Positions 31,833-42,429 of a stretch of 64,000 nucleotides of DNA are shown here, in pieces (the first letter of the stretch is position 1; each line of letters opens with the position of its first letter). The notes beneath the pieces are model-generated. The model had not been told where the DNA came from and ran no database searches. It worked only from the letters and a program-made list of their open reading frames with translations. Both the position numbers and the translations under genes were made by a program. The stretch is from NCBI GenBank assembly GCA_030704615.1, contig CM060733.1, positions 73,220,001 through 73,284,000 of the forward strand. Direction: 5' to 3'. Source of the DNA: Takakia lepidozioides. Its lineage: Eukaryota > Streptophyta > Takakiopsida > Takakiales > Takakiaceae.

Positions 31833-33319
31833 CTAAATACGATACCAACTCTATATATTGTTGACAATTGGATCAACGAATGGGCTTGAAGTCATTGTCG
31901 AAGTCTGGAATTAGCCGAATTCGAACAAAACTTTTTGGGAATGTTGAGGTTCGGAAACCTGGTGGAAAATTCGCGAAATGCACAGATTGTGAGATGTTCA
32001 AAGATCTTATCCAGAAGTCAGTCAGCGGAACTGAGGAGCAGAGAAAGCACAAAAGGAAATTTGAGAGACATTTGAAGCATCAGGAGTCATGTCGCAGGCT
32101 TTATCATAGTTGGCGAAATGAATCAACGATGATGGGTGAGGAGTTTCTGTGTATTATACACGATAAGATGGATCACTCAAAGATTGTTGCCCCGGCTCCT
32201 CGTAACAAACAAGATGACATCTGGTCTCGGTCAGCTACCTATATCCCTAACAGGTATGGTGACTCATGGTCATGGTGACGATGCTTATGCTCAGTTCACG
32301 AACGAGTTTTGGCCAAGTGATCCTAACTTGACAATCAGCTCCTTGGCTTGTTGTCTTCGCGCTCTTGAGAAGCCCACATGTCGAGACTCAAGAGAAATTT
32401 TCGATCATCCAATGCAGAACTCTTTTTTCGAAACTCTAATGAAGGGAAAGTCTCGATGTGAGAAAGCACTGAAGCCTAGGGTATCCCAATGCCCTGTTCG
32501 AGCCAAGCCATTACCCCATCGACTATACCTGCAAATGGACAATTCTTCAAGAGAGAACAAAAATCGTTGGATGCTTGTTTTTTTATCACTCTTGACGGCA
32601 AAAGATGTTTTTGAAGAGATATAGCTTGGATTCTTGATGTTGGTCACACCCACGAGGACATTGATGCATACTTTAGTTATCTGTCAAAGAAGTTGAAATA
32701 GACGAGCACATATATCCTTCCGGATCTCATGCGCCTCTTTATGGAGATGGGAGCGATGCGCTAATCGGGATGAGTGACATGCACATCTTCAAGTTTTATG
32801 TGGATTGTGACGGTTGGCCTGGAAAGAAGTATAAGAAATCGACAACCAACGTTGACTGGCTTCCGAAGCAGGGTGTTGTCAAAATGTGGAAGGTTGTTGA
32901 GGATGATAGGTCTCCCCTGCTACCCCAGGGGGTCTCGGAACCTGTTCCACTGTAGCCTATTTGGGGAATAAAGCCAGACGCCAAGGAAAAAAATGCCAGT
33001 ATTGTAAATGGCTTTTCGAAGTACCCCAAATTCTGGAGACTTCCAGGATGGATCTCGACAAGAACTACGAAAATATCATGAAGAACTACGATGAATATTG
33101 GAAAGATGTTATACTTGAACTTGGTAAGCCATTGCCTGAGCCAAAGGACAAGCTGGAGGAGGGGTTTTGGCCTTCGACTCTGTGGAAAGATAACCATGAC
33201 AGAGATGGCCCCTGGGAAAGCAGGCCTCACAGAATGCTAGCCGTGAGCGGATTTCATGAGCAGAATTCTGCTCACGTTCGCAGGCTGACTATGAGAGTGT
33301 GGGGCCTATAACTACGGAC

Positions 33320-34470
33320 ACCAAAGGCACAAAGGGCCTATTACCGCGGGCAAGGTATGCCAAAGTTAGGGTAACAATGCGTATTTTTTCTCGCACAAGA
33401 AGTCCACAGATTGGATGATTATCCTTGCATTTTGCGTAAAATTCCTTTGCTGCATGGCTTAGCATGCTGAAGAAGTTTTGGAAAGAAGCCATTGTCCGCC
33501 AGGAAGAAGCCACAGAACTTGAAGACCCACGGCCGGTAACGATCGTCCCAAGCATTCCAGCTTGGGGTACTTCCTTGTGGAGGGACGTCGGGTATAGGGA
33601 GGTCATCAGGAATGTCAATAACTACAAGCTCACAAGCAAATGCCTTCTTCTCACCATTAACCCAAGATGGATCTCTTGCAGCCTACACAGAGTACATAAA
33701 AGTTAGTTAACATTTGAATTGAAGCAGAGTTACGCAGCAAAAGATTTCAGAAAAGCAACATAGTGGAGATTGTACCAAAGTCAGGAAGGAGGAAAGATCT
33801 TCCCAGGTGGCTGATTTCTCCACTCCCGCTCCATTCTTCGAGAGGCCATCATGTCCAGAAACCCTTCATTCATTGTCTTGTGAGGGCCAACAACTCTGCT
33901 TGGATGAGGGCGGGCCTCGTATGGGCGTTCAGTGACTTTGTGGCTCTGCCTTCTATTCTTCTTTTGGCCTTGAGGACCCCCAGTCTGTACAAGATCAGGA
34001 GCTGGGGGGTTTTCTATTGGTTGCGGGGGATTCTAGACCTCGCTGCCACCTCCTTGGTTTTTTCCCGCATATTATATTTTGGGGTGTCTCCCCTCTGAGG
34101 TTCTTTTGCTTTCAGCGCCTAAAGATCTCTCTCCTGAAGCTGCTGGTTGGTCATGGGGGCAATCAATGTTGCATTATCATTCAGGCTCAGATTTACCTCC
34201 TCCACAGGTATCTGATCCTTTGGGAGGTCCAAATACCATCCACAGTCCTCGCAATGAGCCCTGCACGGTGTACATGGTCTTTGGGGCGGCCGGGTTGGCC
34301 CATGTGTCAATGAAATCCGGGTAGGAGCTAAGGCAATTCTTTGGATGAGCACCCCGTAAATGTACATGTGAAGAAGACAGAGTCCTTCGTTTGCAATCCT
34401 GCAAGGAACTGGGTGTTGTAGCAGAGGTGGCGATCGTGCACTTGATAGGTAGTTTCTCGCAACTCACGCA
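33320..34470 (-). pseudogene. unrecognised coding remnants
   Basis: The minus strand from ~33690 to 33440 reads 'WVNGEKKAFACELVVIDIPD', 'VPPQGSTPSWNAWDDRY' and 'WVFKFCGFFLADNGFFPKLL' before stops. Further up, 34177-34467 has 'GAHPKNCLSSYPDFIDTWAN' and 'TMYTVQGSLRGLW'. No family is recognised. The location beside the DUF7869-like gene suggests another repeat-encoded protein. Broken by stops and shifts. Confidence 0.35.
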
Positions 34471-35477
34471 AAATGAATCAATCGATTACTACATGATGGT
34501 TTAGGGGAGAGAAGATGAGAGGAGCTTTCCCGTGAAAACGTAACAAATGCATGTCAATATCATATATGAAACAAAGTAAGAGCTTTAAAACCACAATGGG
34601 TCGTGACTCCAAATTATTGGTAGAAACATTGAAATTTTTTTTTGAATTATTGAAACTTAAGGGATAGAAAAATCTTTGTCACATTGAGGACATGAAATAA
34701 CAAACAAAATGCATTGAACCAAGGTCAGATACAATGTCAAATACAATTTCAAGTACAATGTCAGCTTGCTGCTAGTGCTCTCAGACCTCCCCCCCACCAG
34801 GGGAGATCTCCTGTGCTCCATACGACAAGCGTCGAGCCGTCAGATTAAAAGAAAGTAAGATCTAGAAACATTCACATGAACTGGTCATCCAGAAACTAAA
34901 ACTGTCCGGTAAAACAACATTTATTTGTCACCCTCCGAATACCAAATAAGAATCCAGTAAATGCCGAACAGACGTCGAGACATAGCAGGGCCTCCCGTGC
35001 TACAACTGAAATCAATAGCACAATCGCGAAAATACACTTTAGAACGTCGGCGTCATAAGGCGCCACCGTTAAAATCGGAATAGTGAACGACATTCCGCTA
35101 GGGAACATATAAAGGTTTTGGACAAGACAAAATCCTCATCATCTTCAGAAAATGAAACATTTGCGAGTCCTTACTATATTCTTCAATGAGCTCTAAGAAG
35201 AATATAATAATCATGATCGGAAATAGTCAAGTCACTGTAGCACGGGATATCTCTTGAGCACTATGTGTAAGGGAGAAAACCATCAACCACCATGGGAGAT
35301 CGGCCGTCCGACATACGAAATGCGTGGACCCGTCAAACGGAAACAAAGTAAAATGTACAACCATTCACATCCACTGGTCATTCAAAAATTCATCATTTGG
35401 AGATCAGAACAAAAGCTATTTGTCCGCAGACCAAATAAGAATCCAGTAAGTAATATTAAAAAAACAACGAGACATAC

Positions 35478-35495
35478 CACGGGAGACCTCCCGTG
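35478..35495. repeat. short palindrome
   Basis: CACGGGAGACCTCCCGTG, self-complementary except the central dinucleotide. Confidence 0.85.
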
Positions 35496-35737
35496 TTACA
35501 CCTGAAATCAATAACAACATCGCGAGGATACAATTTACAACGTCAGATTAAGAGGGGGCCACCGTTGAAATAGATATATAAAAGGACATTCCGCTAGGGA
35601 AGAAAATACGATTTTCGGACCCCGACAAATCCTTATCAGATAACGAACCAAATTGGGACTCATAACTATATTATTCAATGAGCGCTATGGTGAATGAGAA
35701 TATTAATCATGTCAGTCTGCAATAGTCAAGTCTCTGT

Positions 35738-35759
35738 AGCGCGGGAGATCTCCCGTGCT
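35738..35759. repeat. short palindrome
   Basis: Core GCGGGAGATCTCCCGTGC within a 22-nt inverted repeat; a single arm mismatch (G against T). Confidence 0.85.
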
Positions 35760-35976
35760 ATGTGCGTAAAGGAAAATACAATCAACCAGAACTAAACTTT
35801 ACTGAGATGCCGGCAGTCAGGGTTCAAATCGCTAGAGATATAGATGTTAAGAAATTGAAAGGTTGAAATGGTTGATACAGAGAATTCAAGGTCAACTTCT
35901 GATTGTCAAATGAGCTCCCACAAAAACCTAGCAATCACCAGTAAGATCAACATTAACACATATTGTCGTCAAATTA

Positions 35977-35996
35977 GCACGGGAGATCTCCCGTGC
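35977..35996. repeat. short palindrome, perfect copy
   Basis: GCACGGGAGATCTCCCGTGC, a perfect 20-nt palindrome, outside the 490-bp tandem duplication. Confidence 0.9.
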
Positions 35997-36119
35997 ACCT
36001 CTCTCACTATGCTTAATCAGACTCGCTTTGATCGTTCGCAGCATATAGATTTGCTTTTGCTTTAACTGCTTAGGCCTTTCCAATACGTCTAGAGCTCCAT
36101 TCGGAGGTGTTCTTCCGAG

Positions 36120-36560
36120 GACGCATTGTCCACACCACACTGTTCGTATGTATTCACTTTGGTGGATCAGATTCATTGAACTCCCAAGCTTTGTCCCAAT
36201 AGTTTCTATACCTGTCCACGTCCTCCGCTGCACCACTTTTAGGTCTCCACCACTCCAGAAGGACTTGCCGATATCTCTCATTTGAACGGTCATGAACAAC
36301 ATCTAAGATAGCCACACCCATCCAAACTGGATATGTCTCTGTGTCCGATGGTCGAACAAGTACGAAGTTTCCAATTTCAATATCTTTGAATGGGTTCATC
36401 GGCTCTTTAGGTCTCTGACTCTTTGGCCCACAATAGGCTTAATTCCCCAAATAGGCTGCAGTGGAACAGGTTCTGGCGCCCCCCTGGGGTAGCAGGGGAG
36501 ACCTCCTGTCCTCAGCAACCTTCCACATTTTGACAGCACCCTGCTTTGGAAGCTAGTCAG
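36120..36560 (-). pseudogene. DUF7869-like protein, C-terminal part, inverted copy
   Basis: The minus strand around 36430-36560 matches the plus strand at 32850-32970, including 'KMWKV' and 'RSPLLPQG' equivalents. It continues past the point where the 32-kb copy is hard to follow: 'KDIEIGNFVLVRPSDTETYP', 'VWMGVAILDVVHDRSNERYR', 'QVLLEWWRPKSG', 'YRNYWDKAWEFNESD' and 'VVWTMRPRKNT'. It is only the end of the gene. The palindrome-like CAGGGGAGACCTCCTG (36493-36508) falls in the coding sequence here and at 32.9 kb. Confidence 0.6.
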
Positions 36561-37435
36561 CCACGCCGTGTGCTACTGGAATAGAAGCTTGCAATACGGT
36601 CTGTTCCGATCCACCCACTTTGCCATGGGGGGGTTTTCTAAGAATGGGAGAGCCCATGAATTCAGCTTCTTGTATGATAAAACAACTGAGATAACAGCTC
36701 ATGTTGTTCTCTCTAATGTACATATCCCCAATGACCTGCCCCAAGCTAGAACAGCAGCAGGATGACATCAGGGAATAATGATGTGGTGCAAGGCATGGAA
36801 CACTTGCAGGGCAGCAACATTGTAGTGTTGAATGTACTGCACCCTGCTTGAGCCATTCACAGATGGGGGACTATACAAGTGAGTCACATGGTGTTAGTTG
36901 GGGCATGAGAGAAACTGCCCATAAAATGCATCTACGCAAATAACCCACTCAACCAGCCAGAGCATCATCTATGCGGATTGCCAGATTCTTTTGGGGAAAA
37001 ATGAAAATATGATAAGTAGGGACCAAGCTTAAAAGCACTCCATTGGTATTCAATGGTCCATAAACACGAGCCTGCCCAATATAAGACCCACAAAATCACT
37101 GGGGCAATTATGTAATGTAAACTGGAAGGCACATGCACTTTGTCAACAATGTACCCAAAGGCAGAACTGATGTGTAAATTTGCATGCCGTTCCAAAGTCT
37201 ATAGTGACATAAATGTCATGACACGTTGCCAGACAGACACGCCATGTAAGTTGGACACCTCCAACACCCTGCAAAAAGGACACCCCCAAGGGCAACCCTT
37301 AGTGCCAGTCTTATGAATCCCACATTATTCATGAATCAACCGGGATTACATATTCAATTTTGCCCAATACCACCCTTCATATACTTGAGGTAGAGGAAGG
37401 CAGTTGGGGGGGGAAGTCATACCTCATTCTAGGTA
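36561..37435. other. no gene recognised; 3' flank of the CACTA transposase gene
   Basis: AT-rich, with only short frames. I looked for a CACTA terminal repeat (CACTACAACA) here and did not find one. Confidence 0.4.
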
Positions 37436-40400
37436 CTAGTACACATCCACATCAACCAACTCCTCATCACTGGACTCTGAATCTCCATCGTAACTGTCCT
37501 CCGTGGGACATGGATGTGCTTCCTCAGATCGCATGTCTCTGTAAAGTGAAGCAACCTCTTCAGGTGTCACTTGGATGGTCTGGCCCACCCTGTCAATAGC
37601 AACATTGGTCTCTTCAATGTGATTGGGGGCTAAGAGGCCCGATACACTTGCAATATCATCGTTGCAAATGCTCACATCAGAAACAGCCCTGCGTGACCTG
37701 GGGTTTTTTTCCAGCACCACGTTCCATCTCGGTTCATTCACACACTCAGAGAAAAAAACTTGCTCGACCTGTGATGGGAGCACAAAAGGCTGTTCAAGTG
37801 GAGGCAACAAGTGGGAGAAATTCACCAATGTGAAGCCAGACTCGTCCTGCTTCATTGACACAGGCTGAGAGCCCACACGTCGTGCACGTACCCATGAACA
37901 CAATAGCACCGTGGTGTTTGTGGAGCCATAATCCAATTCTAAAATCTCCTTTATGACACCCACATACCGTACGCTTTCCACCACCTGCTCACGGTCAATG
38001 CAAGTACTGTCATGCTGGAAAACAGTAGAGACCCCCGAGTCATATGTCACAAAGGGGCTGTTGAGTCCATCTGAAGTAACCCTGAAGTAGTTTCCATAAG
38101 CCGACATGCTCTTGTATGATGTTGCGATTACTGATGGGGGTTTGGACATGTCCAACAATTTCTTGCAGGCTGAATCAGTAGCATGGTTGGCAACACTTGA
38201 CACATGCTGGCGGACTGCTTTTACCAGCCATTCTGCAAAGTGAGGGAGAGCACGGATCTTGTTTTGGTTAGTAGCATTTTCAGTCTCCAACCTGCATTTC
38301 TCCACCTCATAGGACCTGCCAACACACGCACAACCACAGAAATTTATCTAGTGCAACCCCTGCAGCCGATGGAAGAACTACTGCACACACACCTATACAA
38401 AGCATACCCATGCATAGCAGGTACCAGAACGTTTGCCACTTACCCCAACATAATGCTCAAACTGGGATGGTTGTGAATGACGTAGTCGTGGACAAGCTGC
38501 AACAATTCGAGGGTCAACCTCCGTGGTCGACCAACTCCTTCCAATACCCAGCCCGACACTGATTCCTCCTCTCCTGCATCCCACACTCTCCGCCTAGTAG
38601 CATCAACAGAAGACAAGTACTCTGTACAAAATCCCAATGCCTCGTCAAACATGTAGCCCTCCGCCATATTGCCCTCAGGCTTCGCCAAGTTTCGCACATA
38701 CCCTTTAAAATCCTTCATTGCTCTCTCCACCGGGTACATCCACCGAGAAGCTACAGGTCCACACAAATCCACCTCATCCACCAAGTGGATAAGTAAATGT
38801 GTCATAACATCAAAAAATGAGGGTGGGAACTCTTTCTCCAGAAGACAAAGAGTCACTGCCACCTCCTTCTTCAATTCCTCATGCTCGGTGGGATCAATGA
38901 ATTTTGCACAAAGCTTGTGAAACACATGGGACACTCTTAGTATGGCATTGCGAACCCCAGGCGCCATCAACCCACGTAGAGCAAGTGGGAGGATCTGTTG
39001 CATTAGCACGTGATAATCATGTGACGTCAATTGGCTCAACTTTTGTTTGACCACATGTTTTTTGAAAGCAGAGGCATAGCCAGTGGGTACTTTCAGATTC
39101 GTGATAATCTCCAGGAACACCCGCTGCTCTGGTTTTGTGAGCACATATGGCGCATCAGGCATTACCAATGTATCCACTCTGGTGGGATGGCGTCGTAACC
39201 AAAGAGGCTTTCGAATGCCCTGCAATTCCATATCGCGGCGAACTTGCATCGTGTCCTTCTCGCCGAAAATAGTCTTGATTATGTTCTCCGTCACGTTCTT
39301 CTCGCAATGCATGGTATCAAAAGTGTGGCGGATGATAAGATGCTGCACCATGTGGTCTAACAAATTAGACACATTGCAATGCAGTCATGAATGATGTTTA
39401 CAGCACAGGTTCAGTAAACAAACAATCATGCACAATGAAAAACCAATGCACTGTTTTGTTCCCAAAACACATGTGTGGTAATCGCACCTCCCAGTAAGGC
39501 AAGTCAAACAGAATGGACAATCGTTTTACGCCATGGAGCTTGGAGGGATCGTTCTGTGCGCCTACAGTCCCACCATCATCAATCGATTGTTTGTAATGTC
39601 GTGCACGCTCCTTGATTTCGGTGGCTGTCACTGTATGTGGAGCAGGTCTCATGTCTCGCGCCCCATTAAAAAGTCTGGATCTTCTATAGGCATGATTGTG
39701 GGGAAGATAGCGTCGATGCCCCTGGAATATCAATTTCTTACAAGCTGGGGAATATCTAGAATCAACTTGAGGTCCACATGCTGGACAAGCAGAGTACCCT
39801 TGGTGAACCTGACCTGATAACAAGCATAGGCGGGGAAGTCATGTATGGACCACATGAGGACTGCACGCATGTTAAAAGCCCGCTCTCCTTCAATGGCTGC
39901 CACATCCACGGCTGCAACTCCCACCCACAATGTCGTTAGCTCCTCCACTAGTGGTTGCAGGTAAACATCCACATTTTCACTTGTCACAGATTCCTTTCCA
40001 GGAATGAGGAGTGTTAACATGACAAAAAATTTCTTCGTTACCAACCATGGAGGTAGATTATAATTGAGCACCATGATGGGCCAGGTGGACCAAGAAGTGG
40101 ATTTGGTGCCATAAGGATTGACCCCATCCAGTGCCAATCCAAGACGCAGATTTCTTGGATCTGAAGCAAAATCCGGCCATGTGTTGTCAATATGGCACCA
40201 AGCCTTACTGTCTGCAGCATGCCGGACCATGCCATCTGCACTTCTATGATTGTTGTGCCACTTCATGAGCTCTGCCAACGTCTTAACTCGAAACATCCGT
40301 TTCAATCTAGGTATGAGAGGAAAGTATCGCAACACCTTCTTGGGCACCTTCCCACGGCCGTCCATGTATCGACGACTATGGCACTTGGGGCAATTAGCAG

Positions 40401-41993
40401 CCTTTTTGAGGTCTCCACGAAACAATACACATCCACGCTCACAGGCATGGATCTGTTTGTATCCTAGACCCATCATGGCGATTATATTTTTGGCCTCATA
40501 CTGCGATTTGGGCAAGGTGTTTTGTTTGGGCAAAATCTCCAGCCTCAACAATGAAAATAACTCATCCACAAATGCGTTGGTACATCTGTGAGTGGCGCAA
40601 GAATTGAGCAACATCAATGTGGCAGTCAATCGGTTGTGAACGCTCCCATCGTATAAGGGGATTTAGGACTCTCGCATGAGTTTTCCATGGTGAAGATCAT
40701 TTGGCGCGCCTGCTTCTTCTCCGCCCATATTTTCCCCATCAGGCATTTCAGAGGGATTTGCGCCATTCTCAACAGCCTCATCATTGTCCAAGTGAAGGGC
40801 ATTTGGGGCAGGTGTGGGATTCTCCCGGAGGGTATCTGATATTTCAAATGCATCTTGCACAGCACGGGCAATCTGGCCCCGTAGCCCATTGCCGTCTTGT
40901 CCATCCAAATTGACGTCGTTTGCAACACTCTCTAGGCTACATTCAGCCTCCACTTCAGAGTCGGATGTAATGTAGCCCTGTGAACGCAAATGAAATCATA
41001 AATTGGGATACGATGAACAGGCTTTTTTCAAAACTCCCAGATTATGAAATTTCATTTAAACACTGTCATGTAAGCAAACACTTTGTAGAATTGCACTAGT
41101 TCAATACAGGTGAATGCTACAAGTCTCCCCCGCACTTGCGAATCAGGAGACGAAATTGGTCGGCCACAGACTTCATTTCGAAGCAGCTTGTGGAGCTCAG
41201 ACACAAACACAAATGAAAACTACTCTCATATAATACGGCAAAGTAGGAACACAGTTTTCATCGAAAAACAAAACAAACATACCCTCTGTGATAGAGGGAG
41301 ACATCCCCACATACAGACAGCTATCTGCACAGACCAACAAAGTGAAAGCTCTCAACAAATATGCCCAAGTGGGCAGTGCGTTGAAGGCATGACACATGGC
41401 AACAAACTGCCAAAAGCCCAAAATGCATATTGCCTTCACACATGGCAGTCAACAACGACCATGTAGTCATGACCCTGACTACATGACTCCAGTACAACCA
41501 ATGGAAGAACACCACGTAGTTGAAATGTCCATGATCCACGGTCATGAAGTCATGGACATGACTACTCTGACGCACTACCGACTACATGACTCCATCACTA
41601 CGACTCCATGACTCCAATACATCCAACGGAAGAACGACACGTAGTTCGGACTCCAGTCACTCCCACGACTGTCCAAAATGCGGACATGCGCGGGCGTGCT
41701 GCGAGCATGTCAGAGTGCGTGCGTCGTGCAAGGCGTATCGGGACTGTACACTGTCGAAGGTTTGGGTCCCTCCCATACTTTGTTAGGTGTTTTTCGGCCA
41801 TCGGTAGAAATTGCGAGATCCCTCCATGGCATATTTTGCAGTTGCACAATATTTTGCGGTGCCCTTGTGCAATGGCATGCGCCTCCTCTAGTCGCCACAG
41901 TTTCTCATCTTTCCTGCGCACATGGAGTCGTTGAGCTGTTAGCCGAAACCCCGCTCTCGTTGTATACATTGTACTTACACAGGGGGTGTGCAA
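37436..41993 (-). pseudogene. CACTA (En/Spm) transposase, tnp2-DUF4218-DUF4216
   Basis: Multi-exon transposase that cuts and re-inserts the element by binding its CACTA ends. A probable first exon (41993 to ~41700) has 'CNCKICHGG' and 'AEKHLTKYGRDP', like the N-terminal transposase-associated domain. The main exon (40979 to 39488) holds tnp2: 'MGLGYKQIHACERGCVLF', 'VLRYFPLIPRLKRMF', 'DPRNLRLGLALDGVNPYG', 'STWPIMVLNYNLPPWLV' and 'QGHRRYLPHNHAYRR'. Next come an intron (about 39357-39487), DUF4218 ('HMVQHLIIRHTFDTMHCEKN', 'EFPPSFFDVMTHLLIHLVDE', 'RWMYPVERAMKDFKGYVRN'), a GT-AG intron 38443-38316, and a DUF4216-like exon 38315-37436 ('YVGVIKEILELDY'). Two lesions: TAA at 40663-40665 and a one-base shift at ~39824. 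Confidence 0.88.
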
Positions 41994-42429
41994 GGGTCTT
42001 TGCAGCTGATGTCAGACTGCCATGGTCAGGCCCTCCCCGTGCGGTCCTCTGACTGCGTATGAGAAGCTAAGGGAGACCTGCATTGCTCGCAACAAAGAGG
42101 TTGAGGCGGAGTTGTTTGGTTCGCACCCATTGTGAGTATACTGAGAGGCGGCTCACCCTAGTGTTGTGGCCTAAATCTCGCAGGAGAGCATTCCACCTCA
42201 ACCGGAGTGCTCAACTGACCCGAATACTTTAGTTTGGGGTTGTCAGACATCGCATTGCAGGGGCTTGCCATTAGGGTTTTTTTTTTAAAAATGTGAGAGG
42301 TCTACGGTTTAGCCTGAAATTGCCCGCATCCTTGTCTTTTGGGTTTACGAGTTTTTCTACATTCCCAGTGTTGGGATTGCATTGCTAAGTACATAGAATG
42401 ATGGTTGTGAGGCGACGCCTGTCTCCACA

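Larger units (their letters stand above)
30780..33310 (+). pseudogene. DUF7869-like transposon protein, two exons, broken
   Basis: Exon 1 (to ~31530) has a zinc-binding start 'CCARNCCQHFSWEKTKAIQS' and 'MEGIEVCEKAWWTIHGMGTS'. It ends at a donor-like GTAGGATA; a ~330-bp intron-like gap holds two palindromes. Exon 2 (from ~31868) has 'FAKCTDCEMFKDLI', 'HDKMDHSKIVAPAPR', 'LYLQMDNSSRENKNRWMLVF', then after a shift 'AWILDVGHTHEDIDAYFSYL', and later 'FKFYVDCDGWPGKKYK', 'MWKVVEDDRSPLLPQG' and 'NYDEYWKDVILELGKPLPEP'. The Asp-Asn...Asn-Lys block followed by 'VGHTHEDID' is the hallmark of what Pfam calls DUF7869, as I remember it; these genes are repeated in several algal and animal genomes and look transposon-derived. 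At least four frameshifts or stops. Confidence 0.6.
34796..35780. repeat. ~490-bp tandem duplication with palindromes
   Basis: Two diverged copies (about 34796-35280 and 35290-35775) share 'CCAAATAAGAATCCAGTAA', 'CTGAAATCAATA', 'GACATTCCGCTAGGGAA' and 'AATAGTCAAGTC'. Each copy has two to three members of the short palindrome family at matching places (34798, 34984, 35239; then 35292, 35478, 35738). In the second copy the palindromes are perfect or nearly so while flanks differ by many substitutions and small indels. No coding frame is supported. Confidence 0.85.
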
